DNA of 64,000 nucleotides, taken from the NCBI GenBank assembly GCA_009801085.1, contig VNWV01000022.1, positions 124,001-188,000 on the forward strand, read 5' to 3'. Source of the stretch: Lasiodiplodia sp. COLG20 (Eukaryota > Ascomycota > Dothideomycetes > Botryosphaeriales > Botryosphaeriaceae). A program made the position numbers and the translations under genes. The notes beneath the pieces are model-generated. The model worked only from the letters and a program-made list of their open reading frames with translations. It did not search any database and was not told where the DNA came from. Positions 43,028 through 54,190 of this stretch are shown one piece after another; within the stretch, counting starts at the first letter, position 1, and each line of letters begins with the position of its first letter.

Positions 43028-43346
43028 TAAGCGAATTCATAGTGCATCGGTGTTTATTAAACATTCTCGAGAACCATTTCCGCGGTTTCCGCTTAGGCAT
43101 TCTTTTAAAGCGAAGTTAGCATGCTGATGTAGTGGGGGCGGAAACATCTTAGCCACTGGCTGTGTGTTGGTGCCCCGCACAGGATTGCTCACCCTGCAGG
43201 AATTTCCCTTATCATCTGCCCGCCCGCTGTTGTGCACAAACTACTTACGAAGCCCTCACAAACGACCAAGCAATAGCTTCGCTACCATTTCGGCATTGCT
43301 CCAGCTCTTTTCTTCTCCAATCATTTCATCAGCAAAACCAGAAACA
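43028..43346. other. Intergenic region, NRPS 3' flank / HET promoter
   Basis: 319 bp with no gene. The HET frame is open upstream to a GTG at 43164, but the first ATG is at 43347. Confidence 0.6.
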
Positions 43347-46013
43347 ATGGCAACCCCTCCCTCATCACTGAGACAGAGTAAATCTCTTCCGCAGATGATG
43401 ACCCATGACATTCCCAAGCAGAATGATCTTCAAACACCAGAGCCATGCTACATCTACCAAGCACGTAGGAAAAGCTTGCCAGGATCTTTCAAGACAAAAC
43501 AGGACCCTACGTGGATCTCACAACGGGCAGAATCAGAGTTTTCAGACATTGAACCTCAAACCCAAGCGCTAAGCATAGTCGAGTGGGGAACCATTGGAAG
43601 TGTGGTAGCAAAAAAGGACCGTTATAGTGGGGTTGGTGCAGACGCACCAGCTCTCATCGAAAGCCAGCTGTCGAGCATCGACTGCGAATTCTGCCGAAGG
43701 CCCATGGCCCAGGGCCGGTGGCGGATAGAGAGAGAAGCAGAGGATTCTGGAAACACCTGGCAGTACTATACCAGACCGTCTTGCGAATCATGTCAAGAGC
43801 TCTTCCATGCACCTTGTACAACATGCGAATCTTCTGGCCAGTCGGAAGTAGCGACGGACCTGTGCAAGTTCTGCAGTCACCTACTACTGAGGCATCTCTT
43901 CTCTTGCACGCCTGAGACAATCGTGATCTGGCTTTCCGACACATACCTGGACGACGAGTTGAGAGCGGACCAGCGAAGCTGTTCTTTCTGCAGCCTGGTC
44001 GCGAACGCTCGAGAGATGCATTGGCCATATGTAGAGCAAGGGGTATTCCCCCTTATGCGCCTACCTCACGGCATCGGCAACTTGGACTTCAATTCGGAAT
44101 ACATACGGAACCATCCTATCTCGCTCCAACACTACGACCCTCCCATATTCGTGTATACCAGTCTCCCAGCTGAGTCCGAACAAGCAGCTCTTGGTGATTA
44201 CCACACCTTCCATAAGGAACTAATAAATGATCAAAGCTGGGCCCTTGCGCGAGCCTGGATTAATGACTGCTGCTCGTCGCATTCCGAGTGTTCTATCGAG
44301 AAACCACCTTTGGACACTCCATATTTCCGGCTGATAGATGTTCAGGAGAGGTGTCTCGTGAAAGCCTCTATGTTCGACAGTTTTGTGGCGCTGAGTTACG
44401 TCTGGGGCACCGAACGAAATCCTTCCTGGATACAAACCACTCTATCTACCATCGACGAACTGAAAAATGAAGGAGCGTTGGACTCTTCGAGGCTACCACA
44501 GACAGTGGAAGATGCACTACAAGCGTGCGAGAAGCTCGGAGAACGTTACCTCTGGGTTGACCAACTCTGTATCGTTCAGGATGACTTTGACAACAAGGAA
44601 CATCACGTTGGCCGAATGGGTTCAGTTTACGCTTTGGCAAGATTGGTGATAGTTGACTGCACCGGTAATTCCATGAACGACGGCCTGGCAGGAATGAGCA
44701 GAGAGCGTTACATGCCTCCAGACACGACGGTCGTCGATGGTATGCGATTTCACTTTGCCGCCGATGACCGCAGGAAAGTCCTTCAGGGCTCGACCTGGGA
44801 TTCCAGAGGATGGGCGTTTCAGGAAGCCGTTCTCGCCCGGCGGAAGCTTTATTTCACAAACACCCAGATTTGCTTTGAGTGCAAACACCACAACGGGCAC
44901 GAGAATCTGTTGACGGATGCATACGTCATGGCAAATCACACCAAGCACGAGCCCCTTTCATTTAGCTCTCTGAACGTGTACAAAGACCTTCAATACTTGC
45001 TTATGCAGTACCGAGACCGTAATCTCACCAACGAATCGGATGCCTATTATGCCTTCTCCGGTATATTGGAGGCTTCCCAAGGCACAGGAAACTTCATATA
45101 CGGGCATCCTCTGGCAAACTTCGACGAGTGGCTCCTCTGGTTCCCGACAAATGGAGGGTTCGACAGTCGCGAGAGCATATTGAACGAGCCATCAAACGGA
45201 ACCGTATTTCCGTCTTGGTCCTGGTCTCACATGCTTGGCAGCGTCTACTTCTCAGACTATGAGGGTTTTTGTGTCCCTCTAGTGTCGTGTGCATACGGGA
45301 CAATGGAAGGTTGGCGACATATTCGGGCTTCTTCAGCCCATGAAATTCATCGGGAGTGGAGACTAGCGGCTGCCACTGCCTGGAATAATGGCTGCATTTT
45401 GCCAAGGTCACCACTCCCTGCTCTCACATCCATGGACTACGAAAGCTACTCCAACTTGTTGGACGAACGATGGCCGCGGTTCGCGGACTTCTGGAATGAG
45501 GCGTACGGCACATCACCATCCGCCGCTTTTGAAGAAGCGCCCTTGGGAGATGGATTGCCTCATCCCGGACAGCTTCTCACAGCTGCTCAATCTGCTAGAT
45601 TTGGTCTGGACTTCGGCAGTCACACTATGGGAGACCTCTGTCTGTCAATCACAAACCAGCGACAAGAAATAGTCCGTACGCTCTACGCAAGCGACCCTCG
45701 AGTGGAGCGCGATATCTTTCCCGAAATTTCATCTGCTGCAGCAAAGTACGAATTCATCGCTTTGTCCATCAGTTCGCTAACCCGGAGTGACGACGGTGGT
45801 ATTGGCTTTCCGTGGCAAACAAATCATGAAAGTGGTACCGGCATGTATTCGTTCCAGGATTCAGCGGGAGTGGAGCGCTCCGAGCCATTCCAGGTGGCGG
45901 TGATGTTAATAAAGAGAACGGGGCCAGTCGCTCGGCGGGTCAGTATTGGATGCATTTCTCTACACAAATGGATTGAAGCCAAACGGGCTTGGAGGCGAAT
46001 AATCATAGAGTAG
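43347..46013 (+). CDS. HET-domain (heterokaryon incompatibility) protein
   Basis: Intronless, 888 aa. The N-terminal third holds a Cys-rich region with several CXXC pairs (CEFC, CESC, CTTC, CKFC, CSFC), possibly zinc-binding. The HET domain follows from about residue 345: VALSYVWG, then LPQTVEDALQACEKLGERYLWVDQLCIVQDD near 385-410 and WDSRGWAFQEAVLARRKLYF near 485. This order is diagnostic for HET (PF06985). Such proteins mediate non-self recognition and programmed death in fungal fusion cells; many are orphan paralogues. It sits at the cluster border between the NRPS and a P450; a role in biosynthesis is unlikely. The C-terminal half has no domain I recognise. Confidence 0.93.
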   Translation: MATPPSSLRQSKSLPQMMTHDIPKQNDLQTPEPCYIYQARRKSLPGSFKTKQDPTWISQRAESEFSDIEPQTQALSIVEWGTIGSVVAKKDRYSGVGADAPALIESQLSSIDCEFCRRPMAQGRWRIEREAEDSGNTWQYYTRPSCESCQELFHAPCTTCESSGQSEVATDLCKFCSHLLLRHLFSCTPETIVIWLSDTYLDDELRADQRSCSFCSLVANAREMHWPYVEQGVFPLMRLPHGIGNLDFNSEYIRNHPISLQHYDPPIFVYTSLPAESEQAALGDYHTFHKELINDQSWALARAWINDCCSSHSECSIEKPPLDTPYFRLIDVQERCLVKASMFDSFVALSYVWGTERNPSWIQTTLSTIDELKNEGALDSSRLPQTVEDALQACEKLGERYLWVDQLCIVQDDFDNKEHHVGRMGSVYALARLVIVDCTGNSMNDGLAGMSRERYMPPDTTVVDGMRFHFAADDRRKVLQGSTWDSRGWAFQEAVLARRKLYFTNTQICFECKHHNGHENLLTDAYVMANHTKHEPLSFSSLNVYKDLQYLLMQYRDRNLTNESDAYYAFSGILEASQGTGNFIYGHPLANFDEWLLWFPTNGGFDSRESILNEPSNGTVFPSWSWSHMLGSVYFSDYEGFCVPLVSCAYGTMEGWRHIRASSAHEIHREWRLAAATAWNNGCILPRSPLPALTSMDYESYSNLLDERWPRFADFWNEAYGTSPSAAFEEAPLGDGLPHPGQLLTAAQSARFGLDFGSHTMGDLCLSITNQRQEIVRTLYASDPRVERDIFPEISSAAAKYEFIALSISSLTRSDDGGIGFPWQTNHESGTGMYSFQDSAGVERSEPFQVAVMLIKRTGPVARRVSIGCISLHKWIEAKRAWRRIIIE

Positions 46014-46511
46014 CACGGCTGCGATACCAGTCGTGTCTACCGCCTCGAACAAGCTCGTCATCTTCTGTCTAACGGAACGGAACAGCTCGGGTAGAGAGTA
46101 GCCACGTGTCAAGGACTAAGGATGTTGTGCAATTTTCATAAATCTGCCGCATATTCGAAGTTCTCATCCTTGTCGATCTTTTCTACTTCGCCCTTCCGAG
46201 GCCCTTCAAACTGCGGAATTCAAACAGTATCAAGCCAAAAGGGGTTGGTGAGGGATTCCTTTCCCTTCGTACAGGATAGGGGTTGGATATAGACAGTGGT
46301 GTAGCTTGAGTCACATGATATGACCTCAATCGCGCTAGTATAATTTGAGACTTTTTTGAGTCTATCCCATATATCCTTGCTATATTAAACTAACGGATAC
46401 GGCGTCACCTTAACCGATCTATCGGGCCGGCGTTTTGGTTACCCGTTAAGTTAAAGGCGAACTCGGGTAAGCCACACCCGAATCCGATATACTTTGTAGA
46501 TCTCAACATAT
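46014..46511. promoter_or_regulatory. Intergenic/promoter region of second P450
   Basis: 498 bp without a gene. An inverted repeat TCGGGT-N7-ACCCGA lies at 46463-46481, about 30 bp before the first ATG, and TATA-like sequence occurs near 46370-46390. Confidence 0.55.
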
Positions 46512-48188
46512 ATGTACCGCAGACCGTTACTCTATAGTTTTCACCAATCCATCTACCTTTTATTCATTGTACTATTTCGACGCACTCGGACATTGGGAAT
46601 CATGTACATGCAGGAGAAGAATGGTCTTTCAGAAGGGCACGGACCACGTCTGACAGCCCTCTACATTTCATTTTCTCTACTGACTACAGCATTCCTTATC
46701 GCGTCTTACCTAAAGCGCTGCAGAAAGCCTCAAGCACCGTTGCTTTTTGCGGAACTCAGCAATAAGGCCCGAGCACAGAAACTGACGACCGATGCAGCCA
46801 CCGTCATGGGCCGAGTCTACGCCATGCTCAAGAACGGAACCCCAATGGTGCGCATCACTACCGAGGACGGCGAAGAAGAGTTGATTGTGAATCACAAATT
46901 CTTCAACGAAATCAAGAATCTCCCCGACAACACTCTCAACATCGTCGAAGGGATCAATTTTACCGCGGCTGGAGACTACTCTCACGTACAGATCCTAGGC
47001 CCTATTGGCCAAACCGCCATTCGCTCAGACCTCACGCCTGGCTTAGCTCGTTTGGCACCCATACTTTCGGAGGAATCAGACTTGGCTTTGAGACGCGTGC
47101 TACCCCAGTCCCAAAATCCCACGGCCGTCAGCGTGTATCCGAGCGTTCTCTCCATCATCGCTCAGATCACATCTCGAGTCACCGTGGGCAAAGACTTGGG
47201 CCGCAACCCTCGGTGGCAAGAACTTTCCCACCAATACTCCATTCAAGCTTTTGAAACGTCTCACGCAATAAAGCTGTGGAAGCCATGGTTGCGGCCACTC
47301 GTTTACCGTTTCCTCCCGGAGATCCGAAAGCTAAACTCCTTATACAGCAAGGCCGTTGAGCTGCTCAAGAAGGACGCCATGTCAAACACCAAACGCGACG
47401 AGGATATTCTGACGAATTGGGTAGCGGCCAAACTTCCGGAATGGTCGACGAACTACGAGTTGCAAGCATCTGTTCAAATGGAAATCGCAATGGCGGCCAT
47501 CCACACGAGCTCCATGGGCCTGGCGCACCTGATCTTCGACCTCGCCGCATACCCGGAATACGTGCAGCCGTTAAGAGACGAGATTAACGAAGTGTTACTC
47601 GAAGCAGGCGGTATGACCAAGGAAGCTATGGCAAAGTTGAAGAAGATGGATAGCTTTATGAAGGAATCCCAGTGTCGGAACCCCCCCGCGTTGACCACCT
47701 TTAAACGTAAGGCTCTCAACGGCTTTACCCTCTCGGATGGCACATTCATCCCTAAGGGCACAATCCTCGAAGTCGATGGCTCGCACCGGTATTGGGATTC
47801 GGAATTGTATGAGAACGCAGACCATTTCGACGGCTTCCGTTTCTATCGTCTACGAGAGCAGTTGAACGAGCCCAACAAGCACCAATACGTGTCCTCTAGC
47901 AACGAATATCTCCACTGGGGCTTGGGAAGGCATGCGTGTCCTGGAAGGTTCTTCGCTGGGAATGAAATCAAAACCCTGCTTGCAAAGATTTTGCTCTCTT
48001 ACGACATTTCTTTGCCTAAAGGAGCTACGAGGCGGCCGAAGAATATTGTATTCTCAACGCAGGTGAGCTTTTAAACTGCTTCTGCTCCGAATGTAGAGCT
48101 CCGCCGCTAATAGTATTTCTAGGTTATTCCGGATCATTCGGTTCAAATCATGTTCACGAGAAGAAAGACTTTGGAACCCTGCTTGTAA
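46512..48188 (+). CDS. Cytochrome P450 with altered ExxR motif
   Basis: Two exons (46512-48062, 48123-48188; 60-nt intron) give 538 aa; starting at the Met at 46602 gives 508 aa and places the membrane anchor (ALYISFSLLTTAFLIASYL) nearer the N-terminus, so either start is possible. The I-helix region AAIHTSS resembles the AAIHTT of indole-diterpene-type fungal P450s. The haem loop is HWGLGRHACPG with Cys476. The last exon supplies VIPDHSVQIMFTRRK, a normal family ending. The K-helix reads KESQCRNPP, where ESQR-x-NP is expected: the ExxR Arg is Cys388 (TGT), with Arg one residue later. Loss of this Arg normally abolishes folding or haem binding, so the enzyme may be inactive. Its membership in the biosynthetic cluster is uncertain because the HET gene intervenes. 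Confidence 0.88.
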
Positions 48189-48635
48189 AATTGCAGACCT
48201 TGATGCCTCACGAAATAAAAAATTTCGCTGGAATCTTCTATCAGTTACGGACATACGGAAACTCCTCGGTGAGATTGAAACCAACATCGGTACTCGCACT
48301 CGGATCATCAGTGTCATCGGCTACCAGGTATAAAGACAACGGCTAGTCGAATATCTTATGTATCTCGGAGCGCAGGGAAATGGCGTCGCGCAAAAGTGAT
48401 CATTTGCATGTTGCAGCAAACAGCGTTGGCGTATGAAAAGTATCATTCTAGTCAAACCAAGTCCTTTCAGTCTTTGGAATCATATGTGCATTCTGCATGC
48501 CCTCGACGTGATCTGTGATGCGGCAAGACCTGCCACGTGCTGATATACCAAGATCAGATTACCCTCCTGCGTCCTATGGAAGACGTCCATCTTTCTGTTT
48601 TTGCAATTCTTCGTCTTCGTCAGGGCTTCTTACGC
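48189..48635. other. Convergent intergenic region
   Basis: 447 bp between the P450 stop and the stop of the SAF-domain oxidoreductase. I see no gene or repeat in it. Confidence 0.6.
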
Positions 48636-50182
48636 CTACGTCTGCTTCCCAAACTTGGCTTCCATCTCTCGCCGTACCTTCACCGCCTGTGTCTCTTCAT
48701 ACTTGACGTCCTTCCAGCTCAAGGCTTGGCCTTTCTTCACATCAGTTTGAAGCACAAAACCATGTGCCAACCCAATCGGCAGACCCTGCATTTGGATAGA
48801 ATCTGCTGCACTCATAAGTTTTCCGTAAACGGTAAAGCCGCCTTCCCCATCAAGCGTCTCTCCGGTCTTCAGGTCCCGCTTCGCCGTGGCGACAACATCA
48901 GCGGCCCACGTCCTGGTCTGCCCAGTGGGCTCGCCTCGACACATGATGTTGGCTATCGAAACACCGAGCTCCAGGCCGATCAGATGGTAGGGTTTGTACT
49001 GCGCAGCGTACTTTCCACTACTGTCCGTTTCTAGCCCGTATTGCTTGAAGCATTCTTTCTGGTAGTCTCCGGGGGCTGATGAATGTCAGAAAGAGTTTAC
49101 GTCGTGATAAATTCCCACTCACCTTCAATAACAACGTAGACACCCCAACGGAGGTCGTTGAAAACCGGCCGTCCGTCAAGCTCCAAGCAAGACACGACTT
49201 CGACCGTGCCTTTCTTGTCCAGCTGACCGCCGTCTGACCTGGGCTTTAGCACCTCGGGCAGGTGGTGTTTGCCACAAGGTGGAAAGGCCAGCCCGTTGCT
49301 TGGCGGGGACAGCTCGCAGCCATTTGCCACGGCAGCCATCTCCAGTGCTGACTTTGTGCCGTCGAGGAAGGAGTTGAACATCTGTGGGTTGAAATCGCCA
49401 GATGCCAGCTGCTCTTTCGTGAAGCCGTAGTGGTCCCAGACAGTGTCGGGAGTTGAGTAGTGGTACTGTGGCAAGTGCTTCGTCCCCTTCCCGGCACAGA
49501 CTACATCGCTGCATAGTGTTAGCATGAGGGCGAATCGGATGAATCATCGACTCACAATCCCGCGGCTCTAGCCCAGTCAACCAGCTCGGCGATCAATGCC
49601 GGTTGATCCCCGTAAGCCATGGAGTATATGATGCCTGCCTCCCTGGCCTTCTGTGCCAAGAGCGGCCCGGCGAGAACGTCGGCCTCCACATTCACCATGA
49701 CGATGTGCTTCTTATGCTCGCAGCACTTTTACTGGTCAGCTTTTGTCTCACGGCAGACCAGGGTGACAAACCAGCAATGCATGTTTGATGCCGGCAGCTG
49801 GATTTCCCGTCACCTCCAAGATGACATCAATGCCCGGCGTTGCGATTAACTTTGCCGAGTCTGTGGTAATGACAGTCTTTCCATGTTTGAGACCCTCCTC
49901 AAAAGACAGGGTCCCGGTTGCATCATACTTCTCGGCTGAAAATCCGGTCCGTTTCAAAGCCGCCATCGCACGCTCTGCCGACAAGTCCGCAATGCCCGCA
50001 AGGCGCATGCCGGTGGTGCGGTGCGATTGCGATATGCTACAGCCCACGATCAGTCCTGATTAAAGGAATGACACTAATAACACCTACAACATGGAGCCGA
50101 ATTTTCCGGCGCCGATGATACCGATCTGTATCGGCTTGCCAGCTGTCTCCAGCTGAGCAAGTTTGGTGGAGAGACTCGTCAT
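48636..50182 (-). CDS. SAF-domain homoserine-dehydrogenase-like oxidoreductase
   Basis: Five exons (50182-50088, 50036-49772, 49725-49556, 49508-49123, 49075-48636), 451 aa, all introns GT-AG of 46-51 nt. The N-terminal Rossmann motif IGIIGAGKFGSMF is followed by GMRLAGIADLS. The middle contains VEADVLAGPLLA and YGDQPALIAELVDWARAAGFDVVCAGKGTK. The C-terminal part (YKPYHLIGLELGVSI, then AKRDLKTGETLDGEGG) is the SAF domain. This matches the family annotated as predicted homoserine dehydrogenase with C-terminal SAF domain (COG4091). The substrate is not established for fungi as far as I know. The gene looks like ordinary metabolism outside the cluster. The ATG at 50182 is the first and directly precedes the Rossmann fold. 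Confidence 0.85.
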
Positions 50183-51436
50183 GATTGTCCGATTGTCTCA
50201 AGGACTATTCCAAGAAACGGAAAGTTTGATTTCAACAAAGCACGAGAAAAATGCTTGACTCAATTTTAATAATGCGCTTCGGCTCGTAGCAAGGACACCG
50301 GCTTCCCCGCATCGGTAATGCCGGTTTGTCCCATTTGGGACTCAACATCGTCACTTGCGTGCGGGGAAAAGCATCGAACCCACTTCTCCCCTCAAATTCT
50401 ATTTTCCTGTTATACATTAGACCATTCGGCTTGAATCATGTCTTCTTCGAAATGCGCGCGGGGCAGAGAAAGTTCAATTTGGTTGAGGCGATTCTCTCGT
50501 GGCTGAGTTTACATGCACACAACGTGGGGGCGAAAGGCGTTTGGTGAAGAAAGTTTAGCGAGCCTTCTGTGAATAAACCCCCACGAAAACGATCAGCAAC
50601 CGCCTTGCAGGTCCGTTGAGATTACCCCACGCCGTCTGACCGCTAGAAGATGCTTATTCGAACGTTGGGTTTGCATGTCGTCACCGCTCACCGCTATCTA
50701 ATCTGCACCGCCCCGTGCCGCTGTCACCGTTTAACAAGATGTGACATGGCTTAGCGCAGATCTAAAAAGCACCGTCGAACATGATTTAAAATTTTTTTCT
50801 TCTTCTAGCTTTATGAGCAGGTTTCGCCGAAGATAGCTAGGCTGGTATTGAAGGGTGATACAAATACTATCTCTACGCATTACGTGGCCTTGTAGGCGAT
50901 GCGTCGATTGTGGACGGTGTTAATGTACGTCACGAGGCTGTGAGCGAGAGTCATAGCTCCAGCCTTGCGGCTCTGCGGTGAAGTGAACATTTTTGCTTAC
51001 GAAGCGATCGCCGTCTTAGCGACGTAGGTATGTGCTGGCATCGCTTCGCGACATTGGCTCTCAATGAGGAGACAAGAGCCTCAAAAATCTTTTCCCTTTG
51101 TCCGATTATGGCCCCCAAAAATTCGGCATCGCCGCATATGCATTCCTCGCGTCGATGAAAGACTGAAACGAAGCCTCAGCCTCGCTTCTGCATCGTGCAT
51201 CCACGGGATGGCCGACGATGGTCGGCGTACGGCTATGGCGGCCCACCTCGGGCCAGCCCGTGCGTGCATGCATCTGCTGCAAGTGCATTCGTGTTGCGCA
51301 GCACACCAATCGGCGCACAGCCTACTGAGCGCATGCCACGCCTTGAAAATTTTTATTTTTCTTTCCTTTCTTCCGTGCGGCTCTTTTTGCCCTTTGGTCA
51401 AGCCGAACAAGAATCTCACCGGTCACCCCAGGTATC
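50183..51436. other. Long intergenic region
   Basis: 1.25 kb between divergent genes (SAF oxidoreductase and serine protease). No coding region, tRNA or repeat could be supported; the frames at 51060-51430 on both strands overlap each other and lack features. Confidence 0.55.
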
Positions 51437-52829
51437 ATGGCTTCCGAAGAGGGGGACTACGTGCTGCCTCCAAACCTGTACGACATTGACTGGGACGCCC
51501 TTCCAAAAATGGAAGAGGCAGGAGGGCTTCGATTTGCTCAGGCGCCAAAGTTGCACGAATGGGTTGTAAAGCTACATTTCAAGCAGGGAGGTCCGTATCG
51601 TGCCAAACCATGGGTATATCATTGGCTGGGGCTCACGCGTCTATCGGTGTGAATAGTGAAAAGGCCCAGCTTGGGTACTGGGTTCTTCATCAATGTACCC
51701 GATGCTGAGTGGTACATAATCTTGACGGCCGCCCACAATCTAATCGATAAGGAGAAAAACTTGTCCGAAAATCTGGAAGTTGAGTTGACACCCACGGATA
51801 AGCGCAAAATCGAGAAAGAAGGCACGGATTTTTTCATTTCTGCTGCTTACAGGAAGAATCCGACTCATGAAAGTGCGAAATTTGATTACGGTGCTATCTT
51901 GATCCCCAAGCCGAAAAATTCTGACCCGCGAGGTTTCGGCTTTGCTTTGAAGCTTGGTCATGACAATCTTCGAAAGGAGCAATTAAGAATCAGCGGCTAC
52001 CGGGCGAAGACACCTCAAGGCGAACCGGTGAATAGCACGGGAAACTGCATGGGATGCGAGGAGAATCAGCTCGAGTACAAGGTAAACACAGAACCGGGGC
52101 TCAGTGGATCACCTGTATACATGCCATACAGAGGGCATGACACTGTTGTTGCAATTCAGTGAGAATCTATTTTTCGTTTGCTTTGACAGACGAAAGAATC
52201 TGACGTTCTGCAGTAACAACGGGCCAGAAAGCAAAGTCCGAGGGAGCACGGGGATACGCCTCAACGAAAGGGTGCTCGGGGAGATCTTCAGCTGGGCCAA
52301 AGTCGGCCACCGCAACAAATCACTAAGAGTTTTCAATTCTGCGAATCAACTGCACGGGGACCTCTACCTCCGATTCTTGCCCGACCCTGAGCAGGAGCGC
52401 GGGTGGGTGCGGGCAGGCTACGAAGGTCTTGATACCAGCTTCGACGTTTTCCCCGCTTACGCACCCCCGTCGCACTTGGAGAACTCAAATGCGGCACAGT
52501 ACGTGTTCCGCTTCTTGCCTCCAAAGGGCTGGCCAGGCCCGGCGGAGAAGCGGTGGGTCCTGTGGGACTTCACGAGGCAATGCGTGACTTTGACTAGCAC
52601 GCTGCAGGACTATTGCTTCCCGAGATTGGTGGAAGATTCACAAGCTCCACACCCATTTTGGATGAAACTCGAGAGGCCCGATCACAGCCTGGTCGAGCTC
52701 AATTTAGATGCGGCTGACCTTACGAGGGCGGATATCGCGATGGGTGACCTAGATACTCCGGGAGTTTCGTTCGGCAAAGGTCGCAAGAGAAGACTCAATG
52801 TAGGCATCTCAGCATTATCTATAGAATAG
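51437..52829 (+). CDS. Trypsin-like serine protease with C-terminal extension
   Basis: Three exons (51437-51590, 51657-52158, 52214-52829) encode 423 aa. The peptidase core shows the triad in order: GTGFFI...LTAAHN (His), KFDYGAILI (Asp) and EPGLSGSPVY (Ser), followed by VVAIHNNG, the usual strand after the nucleophile. This is the V8/glutamyl-endopeptidase-like layout. No signal peptide is seen at the N-terminus (MASEEGDYVLPPNLYD), so an intracellular location is likely. About 190 C-terminal residues after the protease fold have no domain I recognise. The first donor (GTCCGT at 51591) was chosen because it is the only one that restores frame with the acceptor at 51656. No link to the biosynthetic cluster is evident. 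Confidence 0.78.
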
Positions 52830-53098
52830 TTGCTTTTACTGACTACTTTATTTTAGACCAACCGATTTCTATTGGTATAAGTTCAGGATTCTTAGCAAGA
52901 TGGTGTTTGTATTTAAAACGCCGGATTTATGGTCTCATTCTCTTCCTAGTCTATGTGTATTACCCCAACGCCTGAAACCTTTAATGAAAAGCTATCTCAA
53001 AGAAAATGCAATTACGTTCTGAGCTTGATACACCAGGGTGGAAAACAAAGCTAAAAATACAAGAAGAAAAAACAAGCTAGTCCCACTGGATACGCCTC

Positions 53099-54190
53099 TC
53101 AAACCTGCTCCTCACTTTCGCCACGGTTTCGCGAGCCCCTTGAAAGGATAAAGGTGTGTGTGCATGATAAAATATTCATCCTGGATTTTGAGAGCTGTCC
53201 CAGCCATTTGCAGAGCACTTTCACAAGAGTAATAGTGCGAATGTCGTAGAGATTGAGCTCGGGGATGCGCTGGTTTATGGGCTCCATGAACCGAGGAATC
53301 CAATGGCGGCCGGCAACAAGGGCAGCGTCGGTGATGATGATAATGCCAGTGATCAGTGCCATCAGCTGGCCCGGAGTTCGGAGGTCGTTCGAGGGCGTCA
53401 AATGATTCCATCGAATAGTGAGCTCGACCGCCACAACCACCAGAACCCAAAGAGGCCAGGCGAGGCACAATGTGAATATCTCGATGTCTTTCCATCCCAT
53501 GATCTTTTCGATTTCGCCGAGCTTTTCCTGCTTCTTCTTCTTCTTCCGATCAGTCTCCTCTTGGCTTTGGTCGTCGTACGCCTCTTGGTTTCGGTTATCG
53601 AAGTACAGGCCTCCAGCAATCGTCGCAATGCGGAGGACCTTGTACGCAAACGACAGGGATGTGAGAGCATCAATTGCGCAGTAAACCAGCACAAGATAGC
53701 GGAACCAGCCATTCAGCCCGACCTCGGCGAAGAAAAAGACGACATTCGGCGTGCCCAGCGTTGGCAGATCGCCGTCGACCAGCCTTGCAAACGTCCAGAG
53801 CAATGCAGCACACGTGGCCAGCTCGACAACCAGCATAGTGACCAGCCCGAGCATCTCGCCGACGATGGTGCGCGAGTTGGCTAGTGTGGCCTTGGCAGGG
53901 AAATTGAGGCTGATAATGATGAGAAGGATGATGACAGCCTCGGCGGGGCTAAGTAGCCCGCGGGCCGCGTAGCCGAACCATGAGGCGAGCATCGAGATGG
54001 TGATGCTTCCCGAGGCAACTTTGAGGCCCTGGCCGTAGTCTTTCTGCCCGCTGTACATGTACAGAAGCATACCGAGCGACTGTAGGTAGAAGCCGATGCG
54101 AACACCTAGACCGTAGAGGTCCTGTCCGGCGTCGGAGTTTCCAATCTCAGGCTCTCGGGTGAACAGGGTGGGGATGCCGGAGATAGACAT
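53099..54190 (-). CDS. Multi-pass membrane protein of unknown function
   Basis: Intronless, 363 aa from the ATG at 54190. About seven hydrophobic segments are visible (for example GFYLQSLGMLLYMY, AVIILLIIISLNF, GLVTMLVVELATCAALLWTFA, IFTLCLAWPLWVLVVVAVEL, LMALITGIIIITDAALVAG). A highly charged loop with a Lys run (DRKKKKKQEK) separates the fifth and sixth. I do not recognise the family; similar uncharacterised proteins are common in ascomycetes. There are no export or transport signature motifs. Confidence 0.75.
   Translation of the reverse strand: MSISGIPTLFTREPEIGNSDAGQDLYGLGVRIGFYLQSLGMLLYMYSGQKDYGQGLKVASGSITISMLASWFGYAARGLLSPAEAVIILLIIISLNFPAKATLANSRTIVGEMLGLVTMLVVELATCAALLWTFARLVDGDLPTLGTPNVVFFFAEVGLNGWFRYLVLVYCAIDALTSLSFAYKVLRIATIAGGLYFDNRNQEAYDDQSQEETDRKKKKKQEKLGEIEKIMGWKDIEIFTLCLAWPLWVLVVVAVELTIRWNHLTPSNDLRTPGQLMALITGIIIITDAALVAGRHWIPRFMEPINQRIPELNLYDIRTITLVKVLCKWLGQLSKSRMNILSCTHTFILSRGSRNRGESEEQV

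Noticed and set aside
50300..50380. tRNA-like T-arm sequence (TCGAACC)
   Set aside because: Flanking bases do not form T-stem or acceptor pairings on either strand.
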